This document shows positions 1 to 5,528 of a stretch of DNA of 7,109 bases, in pieces. Origin of the DNA: an uncultured Selenomonadaceae bacterium (GTDB taxonomy: Bacteria; Bacillota; Negativicutes; Selenomonadales; Selenomonadaceae). The position numbers and the translations under genes were made by a program. The DNA lies in assembly GCA_905236325.1 (NCBI GenBank), contig CAJOPJ010000233.1:1-7109 (forward strand). Reading direction: 5' to 3'. Position 1 is the stretch's first letter, and each line of letters begins with the position of its first letter. The notes under the pieces were generated by a model that saw only the letters and a list, made by a program, of their open reading frames with translations, did no database searches and had not been told where the DNA came from.

Positions 1-360
1 GCGCTGAACTAAATCTTTTGGTTCAAAAGGCTTTTTTATGTAGCCGGCGGGGAAAAGTTTTCCTGCTTTTATGACAGTTTCTTTGTCTGAGGAAGCAGTT
101 AAAAAAATTACAGGAATTGTTTTCCAATAGTCGTGCTTTTGAATAAGTTCCATTGTCTTTAAGCCGTCCATTGCCGGCATTTGAATATCCAGCAAAATTA
201 AATCAATTTTTTCGCCGCCTTGCAAATAGCGCAAACATTCCATTCCGGATTTTGCTTTTAAAATGTTGTAGGGTGTTTCTTTTTTCAAAATAAATTCTGC
301 CATTTGCAACATCATATCATCATCATCGACAACCAAAATTGTTGAAGTATCTTCTGCCAT
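1..360 (-). CDS. Response regulator receiver-domain protein, 3' end outside window
   Basis: This is the first 120 codons of a two-component receiver protein; the frame stays open to the window edge. It begins at ATG (360-358), preceded on the minus strand by AAAGGTGAG (365-373) at good spacing. The receiver fold shows all the expected landmarks: the acidic pocket at D12/D13 in ILVVDDDD, the phosphoacceptor D58 in LLDIQMPAMDG, the switch threonine T88 in IFLTAS, and the conserved lysine K110 before proline in GYIKKPF. By family knowledge it should be phosphorylated on D58 by a histidine kinase. The visible part ends near the end of a typical receiver, so I cannot say whether an output domain (DNA-binding, GGDEF, HD-GYP or other) follows or whether it is a single-domain regulator. 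No partner kinase is in the window. It is transcribed divergently from the methyltransferase-like gene. The family call is firm; the specific role is unknown. Confidence 0.93.
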   Translation of the reverse strand, partial: MAEDTSTILVVDDDDMMLQMAEFILKKETPYNILKAKSGMECLRYLQGGEKIDLILLDIQMPAMDGLKTMELIQKHDYWKTIPVIFLTASSDKETVIKAGKLFPAGYIKKPFEPKDLVQR

Positions 361-391
361 AAAACTCACCTTTCAAAATTCAATTTAAATA

Positions 392-420
392 ATAATAGCC
401 TAGCTTGCTTAACTTGTCAA
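392..420 (-). promoter_or_regulatory. Sigma-70/SigA-type promoter of the response regulator gene
   Basis: Read on the minus strand, the -35 element is a perfect TTGACA (420-415) and the -10 element is TATTAT (397-392), separated by exactly 17 bases. The predicted start lies near 385, giving a leader of about 25 bases that contains the AAAGGTGAG ribosome binding site. This is the best-matching promoter in the window and suggests substantial housekeeping expression. Confidence 0.75.
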
Positions 421-434
421 AAAAAATGTATAAT
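405..434 (+). promoter_or_regulatory. Possible promoter of the methyltransferase-like/PTS operon
   Basis: A perfect -10 hexamer TATAAT lies at 429-434, with a weak -35 TTGCTT at 405-410 and an 18-base spacer. The predicted start near 441 would fall immediately before the ribosome binding site at 442-448, leaving an unusually short leader of about 13 bases. The -10 match is good, but the weak -35 and the tight fit keep confidence moderate. It partly overlaps the divergent response-regulator promoter. Confidence 0.45.
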
Positions 435-441
435 TCAAATC

Positions 442-448
442 GAGGTGA
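442..448 (+). promoter_or_regulatory. Ribosome binding site that decides the start of the 454 gene
   Basis: GAGGTGA is a strong anti-16S match and lies 5 bases before TTG at 454. A GTG at 445 is in the same frame but sits inside this site, so it cannot use it. I therefore place the start at TTG 454, which shortens the protein from 300 to 297 residues. Confidence 0.8.
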
Positions 449-453
449 TTAGT

Positions 454-1347
454 TTGGAAGACATTACGCCAAGTCTGACAGATTTTATAGAGTGCGACGA
501 CTTTTGGCAAAAAATTTTAGTCATTGAAACTGCTGAATATATTCCGAAACTTTTGCAAAGATTTTCAACTGCGGAAATTTATTTTGTCACGACTGATGAA
601 GATTTTTTAGAAAAATTTTCAAACAACGCGCAGGTAAAAATTTTTTTATTGGATTATCGCGAGGAAGTTTTGCCGTTCGATGAAGAATTTTTTGACGCAA
701 TAATTGGTGATTTGACTTTGGAAGTCGTGATAAATCCGCAAGACATTGCAGTTGGTTTTTCAAGATATTTAAAGCAGACAGGTTTTTGGCTGACAAGTTT
801 TCGCAATGTTCGACACTGGAAGTTTTTGGAAAAATTGATGCGTGGACATTTTGGTGCAATAGTTTCAAGATTTTATACGCGCCTTGAATTTGAAAGAATG
901 TTATATGCGTCATTTTACAAGGAAGTCAATTTTTCGCCGCTTAGAAAAAAAGCTCCAAAAGACTTGCTGAAAAAATTAGTCGATTGCGGCTTTGAAAATA
1001 TCGGCGGAGATTTGGAAGTTGAATTTTGGTTGGTTCGTGCCGCACGCAGTATGCCTGAACTTGCGCTTTTGAAGTCTATGTTTAATTTTGAAGTGCGCGA
1101 AAAACTTTCAAGGCTTTTGCACAGGATTGAATATGACATCGACACAGAAAACAGCGTGAAAAATTTTTGGCAACTTTGTGACGACGAAAATATTTTTACA
1201 GATTATATTTCAGCTTTTGTTCGTGCGGCGGTGGTTCATCGTGAAAATTTTTACAAAAACCTGCAAAAATTTTCTTCAAGACCGGAAATTGAAAAAATTA
1301 TTCAAGAAACCGAAGCACTCTATGATATTGATCACGATTTAGTTTAG
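454..1347 (+). CDS. Degenerate class I methyltransferase-like protein with C-terminal helical extension
   Basis: The 297-residue protein starts at TTG 454. It appears cytoplasmic: no signal peptide or membrane segment is visible. Residues about 20-185 follow the pattern of class I (Methyltransf_11/12-like) SAM-dependent methyltransferases: a first strand KILVIE (20-25), a second strand EIYFVTTD (41-48), LPFDEEFFDAIIGDL (73-87) at the motif-IV position, then a YLKQTGFWLTSFRNVRHWKFL stretch (105-125) that matches the common 'LKPGG...SIPNVRHW' segment. The glycine-rich SAM loop (ExGxGxG) is absent: after E25 the sequence is TAEYIP. The histidine often seen after motif IV is also missing. The protein may therefore bind SAM weakly or not at all. 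From about residue 200 onward lies a charged, mostly helical region I do not recognise. The PTS gene starts 15 bases downstream, suggesting co-transcription. Substrate and role are unknown; a structural or regulatory relative of methyltransferases is as likely as an active enzyme. Confidence 0.6.
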   Translation: MEDITPSLTDFIECDDFWQKILVIETAEYIPKLLQRFSTAEIYFVTTDEDFLEKFSNNAQVKIFLLDYREEVLPFDEEFFDAIIGDLTLEVVINPQDIAVGFSRYLKQTGFWLTSFRNVRHWKFLEKLMRGHFGAIVSRFYTRLEFERMLYASFYKEVNFSPLRKKAPKDLLKKLVDCGFENIGGDLEVEFWLVRAARSMPELALLKSMFNFEVREKLSRLLHRIEYDIDTENSVKNFWQLCDDENIFTDYISAFVRAAVVHRENFYKNLQKFSSRPEIEKIIQETEALYDIDHDLV

Positions 1348-1349
1348 TA

Positions 1350-1356
1350 AGGGGAG
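1350..1356 (+). promoter_or_regulatory. Ribosome binding site supporting a TTG start for the PTS gene
   Basis: AGGGGAG ends 6 bases before TTG at 1363. The codon just upstream in this frame (1360-1362) is TAA, and the next in-frame ATG falls inside the EIIB active-site motif at residue 27. TTG 1363 is therefore effectively the only start that gives a complete EIIB domain. Confidence 0.8.
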
Positions 1357-1362
1357 ATTTAA

Positions 1363-2691
1363 TTGAATAACGAAGAATTTGCAAAAAAAATTATTGAAAC
1401 ACTAGGCGGCGCAGAAAATATTTTGTCCGCCACAAATTGTATGACAAGATTGCGCGTTCAACTGGTTAAGCGCGATGAAAATATTTTTGCTGAATTGAAA
1501 AAACTTGAAGGCGTACTCGGTACAAATCTTGACGGCGACGAACTGCAAATTATTTTAGGTCCCGGCAAGGCAACAAATATTACAAATGCTGTTAATGAAA
1601 TTATCAAGCCGAAAATTGGCGACGGCAAAATTTTGCATGAACAAATACGCGCAAAAAATGCCACGCCGATAAAATTATTTTTCAAAAAAATCGCAAATAT
1701 TTTTATGCCGCTGATTCCGGGTTTTATTGCTTGCGGACTTATCACAGGCTTAGTCGGAATTGCGCTTAAAATTTCGCCTGAACTTGCTGAAGATAATTTT
1801 ATCAAGCTGTTAATGGTTGCCGGCAATGCAGTTTTCTGGGGAATGAATTTATTTGTCGGCTACAACGCAGGAAAAATTTTTGGTGGCACGCCGATTATTG
1901 GCGGTGTTTTGGCTGCATTGATTACACATCCAGGTTTGAAAGACATCAGCTTTTTTGGTGAAAATCTTTTGCCGGGACGCGGCGGAATAATTTCAGTAAT
2001 TTTAATTGCGGCATTTGCGGCGTGGCTTGAAAAAAATCTGCACAAAATTATTCCTGAAATGTTCGATTTATTTTTAACGCCGCTGTTCACAGTTTTAATT
2101 TCAGGAGCGACGGCGATTTTTATTTTGCAACCTGTCGGCGGAACAATTTCTGACGCAATTGGAACTTTAGCTACAGGACTTATTGAAACAGGCGGCGCGT
2201 TCGCAGGATTTATTTTAGCCGGAATTTGGTTGCCGCTGGTAATGTTTGGAATCCATCAAGCCTTCACGCCGATACATGTTGATTTAATTGCGCGTTATGG
2301 TTTTACAATTTTGTTGCCGATTTTGGCAATGGCAGGTGCAGGTCAAGTTGGCGCGGCTGCTGCTGTTTACTTTAAAACAAAAAATAAATTCCTGAAAAAA
2401 ACAATCGCCTCCGCTTTGCCTGTTGGAATGATGGGCATTGGCGAGCCTTTGATTTATGGCGTAACTTTTCCTCTGGGCAAGCCATTTATCGGTGCGTGCA
2501 TTGGCGGAGCTTTTGGCGGCGCAGTTCAAGCAAACGCAGTTGTCGGCGCGGCAACACTTGGTATTTCAGGACTGCCGCTTGCCGCAACCACCAACAATGT
2601 TGCAGTTTATTTGCTGGGCGTTTTGGTGGCTTATGTTGCAGGATTTATCGCAACTTGGCTTTTAGGTTTTGAGGATCCGCAGGAAAATTAA
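1363..2691 (+). CDS. murP: PTS permease EIIB-EIIC, glucose superfamily, MurP-like (N-acetylmuramate/sucrose-type)
   Basis: This 442-residue membrane protein should import and phosphorylate a sugar through the phosphoenolpyruvate phosphotransferase system. The EIIB domain (about 1-85) carries the phosphocysteine C26 in NCMTRLR, followed by LEGVLG and the ILGPGKA motif typical of Glc-family EIIB. The EIIC domain (about 103-435) is strongly hydrophobic with roughly ten membrane segments and contains MPLIPGFIACGL (115-126), VGYNAGKIFGG (165-175), GIHQAFTPIHVDL (296-308, H298), LAMAGAGQVGAA (321-332) and the GIGEPLIYGV signature (358-367, E361). From memory, these stretches resemble E. coli MurP (N-acetylmuramic acid) more than TreB, and ScrA-type sucrose permeases are close relatives; the substrate is thus probable, not proven. 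No EIIA domain is fused, so a separate EIIA-Glc protein is needed. It lies 15 bases behind the methyltransferase-like gene, with no murQ etherase in view. Confidence 0.85.
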   Translation: MNNEEFAKKIIETLGGAENILSATNCMTRLRVQLVKRDENIFAELKKLEGVLGTNLDGDELQIILGPGKATNITNAVNEIIKPKIGDGKILHEQIRAKNATPIKLFFKKIANIFMPLIPGFIACGLITGLVGIALKISPELAEDNFIKLLMVAGNAVFWGMNLFVGYNAGKIFGGTPIIGGVLAALITHPGLKDISFFGENLLPGRGGIISVILIAAFAAWLEKNLHKIIPEMFDLFLTPLFTVLISGATAIFILQPVGGTISDAIGTLATGLIETGGAFAGFILAGIWLPLVMFGIHQAFTPIHVDLIARYGFTILLPILAMAGAGQVGAAAAVYFKTKNKFLKKTIASALPVGMMGIGEPLIYGVTFPLGKPFIGACIGGAFGGAVQANAVVGAATLGISGLPLAATTNNVAVYLLGVLVAYVAGFIATWLLGFEDPQEN

Positions 2692-2717
2692 AATGTATTT
2701 TTCCTGAAATGTGGAAA
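2680..2717 (+). repeat. Inverted repeat at the 3' end of the PTS gene, with an alternative second pairing
   Basis: CAGGAAAA (2680-2687) and TTTTCCTG (2699-2706) form a perfect 8-base inverted repeat around an 11-base loop that contains the PTS stop codon. The right arm can alternatively pair with GGAAA at 2713-2717. No U-tract follows either stem, so it is not a canonical intrinsic terminator. It may be a weak terminator or a 3'-end stabilising hairpin, or chance in AT-rich DNA. Confidence 0.4.
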
Positions 2718-2739
2718 TAAAAAAAATTTGTGCTATAAT
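2712..2739 (+). promoter_or_regulatory. Extended -10 promoter of the VanW-family gene
   Basis: TGTGC followed directly by TATAAT (2734-2739) is a perfect -10 with the TRTGn extension used by Gram-positive SigA. The best -35 is a weak TGGAAA (2712-2717) with a 16-base spacer, which an extended -10 tolerates. The start is predicted near 2746, giving a leader of roughly 48 bases that ends in the AAGGAGAT ribosome binding site (2780-2787). It gives the VanW gene transcription independent of the upstream PTS operon. Confidence 0.72.
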
Positions 2740-2793
2740 GCTTGAAGATTTATATCAATTTATTTTTTTTTGGACTTATAAGGAGATCTTTTT

Positions 2794-4044
2794 ATGCAAG
2801 AGATTTTTAGCACGAAGACTTTGTTTTCGGCAAAAGGAATTTCTGCGCTGGCGTTGGCGACGACTTCTATTGTCGGAATCACCGGCGCAGCAGTTTCAAG
2901 TAACATCGCCGCAAGCGACAAAATTATTTCCGGCGTGGAATTTGAAGGTCAATCTATCGCAGGTTTGACTGAAACCGGCGCACAGAAATTTTTTGAAGCT
3001 GAAGGCGCAAAAAAAATTCATCCACTGACTTTTACTTATGAAGGTCAAACTTTTGAAATTCAGCCGGAACAAATTGGCTGGACGGCAAATGTTAATCAAG
3101 CTGTGGCTGACGCTGAAAGTTTTGGTCGCGGCGGCGGAATTTTGAAAGACTTAAGCGAACAAATCAGCACGGCTATGAATGGTCGTACTGTGAACTTGGC
3201 AGCCGCGTTTGATGAAGATTTGCTTAATCAACAACTTGACGTAATCGCCGCGCAAATTAACAGACAACCTGTCAATGGCTATGTAAATTTCACCGGCAGA
3301 GTTATTGCGCCTATTGCCGGGGTTGTCGGCAAAAAACTTGACACTTCAAAAATTGCTGAGTCGCTGAAAGAACCGCTGAATAATTTAACACTTTCAAGCA
3401 ACGCAATTGAACTTGTGCCTGAAGATATTCTGCCTTATGTCACAACTGAAGATGTTCAAAATGTCGATACAATTTTAGGTTCATACACAACATACTATTC
3501 GCCCGGCAGTCGCGGTGACAATATTGCACTTGCGGCATCCGCCTTGTTTGACAAAATGATTAAACCGGGTTGGGAATTTTCTTTCAATGAAACAGTCGGT
3601 CACAGAACTTACGCAGCAGGTTATCAAAATGCAGGCGTTATTGTGAATGGGCATGCTGATGTTGGCGTTGGCGGCGGTGTTTGCCAAGTAAGTTCAACAC
3701 TTTACAACGCAGTTTTGCTTGCAGGTCTTACGCCGACTGAACGCACACCACACTACTTTCAGTCATCATACATTGGTGCGGCGCGTGATGCTACTGTTGC
3801 CGATGACTTGTTGGACTTAAAGTTCAGAAATGATTTAGCCCACCCTGTCTTCCTGAAAACTTACGCTTCCGGTTCAAGCCTTACAATTTATGTTTTAGGT
3901 ACGCGTGCCGATTTGGACGGCGCAAATATTTCAATCGAAACTTCAGGCGGCAAATACGGCACTTCACTTTACAGAGTCTATCGCAAGGACGACGCAGTTA
4001 TTAAAGATGAATTTTTGCACACCGACAGTTATCACACTTCATAA
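2794..4044 (+). CDS. VanW-family cell-wall protein (YoaR-like), membrane-anchored
   Basis: The 416-residue protein starts at ATG 2794 behind AAGGAGAT. Residues about 16-40 form one hydrophobic segment, either an uncleaved anchor or a signal peptide ending near AAVSSNIAA, so the rest should lie outside the cytoplasmic membrane. Residues about 45-215 resemble the repeated alpha/beta 'PG_binding_4' region of YoaR-like proteins and of some L,D-transpeptidases. The VanW domain covers about 222-360, with FSFNETVG (262-269), the signature GGGVCQVSSTLYNA (293-306, C297), the ERTPH element (316-320, H320) and GAARDATV (328-335). A short tail follows. VanW was named for its place in some vancomycin-resistance clusters, but chromosomal copies like this one are common in Bacillota and do not indicate resistance; no vanH/A/X genes are here. 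My recollection is that VanW domains have been reported to act as L,D-transpeptidases in Clostridioides difficile, which C297 and H320 would fit. It has its own promoter and terminator. Confidence 0.9.
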   Translation: MQEIFSTKTLFSAKGISALALATTSIVGITGAAVSSNIAASDKIISGVEFEGQSIAGLTETGAQKFFEAEGAKKIHPLTFTYEGQTFEIQPEQIGWTANVNQAVADAESFGRGGGILKDLSEQISTAMNGRTVNLAAAFDEDLLNQQLDVIAAQINRQPVNGYVNFTGRVIAPIAGVVGKKLDTSKIAESLKEPLNNLTLSSNAIELVPEDILPYVTTEDVQNVDTILGSYTTYYSPGSRGDNIALAASALFDKMIKPGWEFSFNETVGHRTYAAGYQNAGVIVNGHADVGVGGGVCQVSSTLYNAVLLAGLTPTERTPHYFQSSYIGAARDATVADDLLDLKFRNDLAHPVFLKTYASGSSLTIYVLGTRADLDGANISIETSGGKYGTSLYRVYRKDDAVIKDEFLHTDSYHTS

Positions 4045-4052
4045 AAAAATTA

Positions 4053-4079
4053 TCCTGCCAAGTGCAGGAATTTTTTTTT
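4053..4079 (+). terminator. Rho-independent terminator after the VanW gene
   Basis: TCCTGC (4053-4058) and GCAGGA (4064-4069) pair perfectly around the loop CAAGT and are followed by A and nine T residues (4071-4079). It begins 8 bases after the VanW stop codon. The A-run on the left side (4043-4049) could also give some termination in the opposite direction. Confidence 0.92.
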
Positions 4080-4125
4080 GCGCGTAAAATTTTTCAAAGG
4101 TAAATTGAAAGGAGATTTTTTTAAA

Positions 4126-4689
4126 ATGGCAATGATTGATAACGATGACAAAAATTTGGTGGAGAAGAAAATTTCAAGTGAAAAAGTTTTTGACGGCGTA
4201 CTTTTACATGTGCGCAAAGATATTGTTGAACTTCCAAACGGTCACGAATCTGTGCGCGAATGGATTACTCACCCCGGCGCGTCGTCGATAATTCCGCTAC
4301 TGCCCGACAATCAAATTATTTTGGTTAAGCAGTTCCGCTATCCAATCGGACAAGTTACTTTGGAAGTTCCTGCAGGCAAACTTGATTTTGCAAATGAAGA
4401 TCCTTTAACTTGCGCACGCCGTGAACTTTCGGAGGAAACAGGATACACTGCCGGCGAAATTTGGAAACTTACGACTATTGCAACGACTGTCGGCTTTACA
4501 AATGAAATTATTCACCTGTACGCCGCAAAAGACTTAACGCCAGGTAAACAGCATCCGGACGAAGATGAATTTATCAACGCAATAAAAATGCCGCTCACGG
4601 CGGCACTTCAGCTTGTTGAGTCAGGTAAAATTATCGACTCAAAAACAATTATTTCAATTATGATGTTGGCGAAACAAATTTATAATTGA
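4126..4689 (+). CDS. nudF: NUDIX hydrolase, ADP-ribose pyrophosphatase (NudF type)
   Basis: This is a 187-residue cytoplasmic NUDIX enzyme expected to split ADP-ribose into AMP and ribose 5-phosphate, a housekeeping clean-up reaction. I start it at ATG 4126, 11 bases after the ribosome binding site AAAGGAGA (4108-4115). A longer frame opening at TTG 4078 would begin in the terminator's T-run and has no such site. The N-terminal part (about 12-50) has the strand pattern of NudF, with REWITHPGAS before the fold and LVKQFRYPIGQ (66-76) typical of ADPRases. The NUDIX box runs from G84 to Y107, with the metal-binding RELSEETGY (99-107; E100, E103, E104). It has six residues instead of five between G84 and E91. 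The downstream PDEDEFI (144-150) also fits ADPRases. No good promoter lies between the upstream terminator and this gene; it is convergent with pyrK, 13 bases away. The family is firm and the substrate likely. Confidence 0.88.
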   Translation: MAMIDNDDKNLVEKKISSEKVFDGVLLHVRKDIVELPNGHESVREWITHPGASSIIPLLPDNQIILVKQFRYPIGQVTLEVPAGKLDFANEDPLTCARRELSEETGYTAGEIWKLTTIATTVGFTNEIIHLYAAKDLTPGKQHPDEDEFINAIKMPLTAALQLVESGKIIDSKTIISIMMLAKQIYN

Positions 4690-4702
4690 GATGACTAGAT
4701 AT

Positions 4703-5455
4703 TTAGAAACTAAAAATTTCATTTGCAGGGAAGACAGGACCGTCCTTGCAGACTTTTTTTCTGCCGTGAGCCGTGTCGATTGAACAACTTAAACACGCGC
4801 CAAGTCCACAAGCCATTCTGCGTTCAAATGAAACTTGGCAGGGAATATCATTCGCCCAAGCCTCCATCGCAACATTACGCATCATAACTTCAGGTCCACA
4901 GGTATAAATTGCTGAATAATTTCCTGTTTCCAAAATTTCAGGTAAAATATTTGTCACAAATCCAGGCGTGCCAAGTGTGCCGTCGTCAGTCGTGATAAAC
5001 ATTTCGCCAACTTCGCTGACAAATTCAGCCTCCCAAAACATAACTTCGTCAGCAGTTTTTCCGCCCATCAAAATATCAACTGCAGAAATTTTTTCAGCAA
5101 CGCTCAAAAGCGGAGCAAGTCCCATTCCTCCGCCGACAAGCAAAGTTTTGCCTTTAGTCGAAATATCAAAACCGTTGCCGAGTGGTCCCATGACATTTAA
5201 GATTTCGCCGAAGTTCCTACGCGACAAATATTCTGTGCCGTGTCCAATGACGCGGTAAAACATTTTTATTGTGTCATTTTTTGTAGAAGCAACGCCGAAT
5301 GGTCTGCGCAAAGTAAATTCTTCCGAAAGTTGAACTTCGACAAATTGCCCGGGCTTAGCTAATTTTGCAAGTTCAGGCGCGTAAACTTCAATGCGAAAAA
5401 TTTTTTCCGCAATTTCAAAGTTCGACATTATTTCTGTTTCAACAATTTTTTTCAT
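4703..5455 (-). CDS. pyrK: Dihydroorotate dehydrogenase B, electron-transfer subunit PyrK
   Basis: The 250-residue iron-sulfur flavoprotein passes electrons from the PyrD catalytic subunit (class 1B) to NAD+ in pyrimidine synthesis. The start is ATG 5455, with TGAGGAA (5467-5461 on the minus strand) 5 bases before it. The FAD-binding beta-barrel includes PGQFVEVQL (35-43) and the signature RRPFGVAS (50-57), then GHGTEYLS (71-78) and GPLGNGFD (90-97). The NAD-binding region has GGGMGLAPL (108-116) and TCGPEVMM (185-192). The C-terminal [2Fe-2S] ligands are C216, C221, C224 and C236 (C-x4-C-x2-C-x11-C), a complete set. Unlike the usual pyrK-pyrD arrangement, no pyr gene is adjacent: NUDIX lies convergent downstream and the AEC carrier divergent upstream. 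It is therefore probably monocistronic. A PyrK-like reductase subunit serving another oxidoreductase is the main alternative. Confidence 0.9.
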   Translation of the reverse strand: MKKIVETEIMSNFEIAEKIFRIEVYAPELAKLAKPGQFVEVQLSEEFTLRRPFGVASTKNDTIKMFYRVIGHGTEYLSRRNFGEILNVMGPLGNGFDISTKGKTLLVGGGMGLAPLLSVAEKISAVDILMGGKTADEVMFWEAEFVSEVGEMFITTDDGTLGTPGFVTNILPEILETGNYSAIYTCGPEVMMRNVAMEAWANDIPCQVSFERRMACGLGACLSCSIDTAHGRKKVCKDGPVFPANEIFSF

Positions 5456-5494
5456 GTCAATTCCTCACTAATCACTGTCCATTAACTTAAACGC

Positions 5495-5523
5495 ATTTTA
5501 CATAAATTTATAAATTCTGTCTA
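5495..5523 (-). promoter_or_regulatory. Probable promoter of pyrK
   Basis: Read on the minus strand, -35 TAGACA (5523-5518) and -10 TAAAAT (5500-5495) are separated by exactly 17 bases; each hexamer is one mismatch from consensus. The start would be near 5488, giving a leader of about 33 bases. I see no PyrR-type leader or attenuator in so short a region. Confidence 0.62.
5505..5516. repeat. 12-base perfect palindrome inside the pyrK promoter spacer
   Basis: AATTTATAAATT is its own reverse complement and lies wholly within the 17-base spacer (5501-5517) between the pyrK -35 and -10 elements. That position suits an operator, but A/T-only palindromes arise easily by chance in such DNA. Confidence 0.35.
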
Positions 5524-5528
5524 CTTAA

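Noticed and set aside
414..434. TTGTCA at 414-419 as -35 for the plus-strand TATAAT
   Set aside because: The spacer would be only 9 bases; the same bases form the minus-strand TTGACA of the response regulator promoter.
445..453. GTG start at 445 for the methyltransferase-like gene
   Set aside because: The GTG is part of the GAGGTGA ribosome binding site for the TTG at 454 and has no such site of its own.
587..1145. Two antisense frames within the methyltransferase-like gene
   Set aside because: Both lie opposite a well-supported gene, have no ribosome binding sites and show low-complexity Ser/Lys-rich translations.
2711..2968. 85-codon plus-strand frame overlapping the start of the VanW gene
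   Set aside because: It overlaps the promoter and the VanW coding start, is rich in Arg/Phe runs without a domain, and has no ribosome binding site; it is an out-of-frame shadow.
2794..4044. Vancomycin resistance determinant
   Set aside because: VanW domains are common in susceptible Bacillota, and no ligase, dehydrogenase or dipeptidase genes of a van cluster are in the window.
4078..4106. Promoter TTGCGC-17-TAAATT ahead of the NUDIX gene
   Set aside because: Both hexamers match poorly and the start would fall inside the ribosome binding site.
4078..4125. Longer N-terminus for the NUDIX protein starting at TTG 4078
   Set aside because: It would begin in the terminator T-run, lacks a ribosome binding site and adds 16 residues with no family match; ATG 4126 has AAAGGAGA upstream.
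4699..4717. Hairpin TTTAG-AAA-CTAAA between the NUDIX and pyrK genes as a shared terminator
   Set aside because: The stem is five AT-rich pairs with a mismatch outside and no clear T-tract, and half of it lies in the pyrK coding end; too weak to call.
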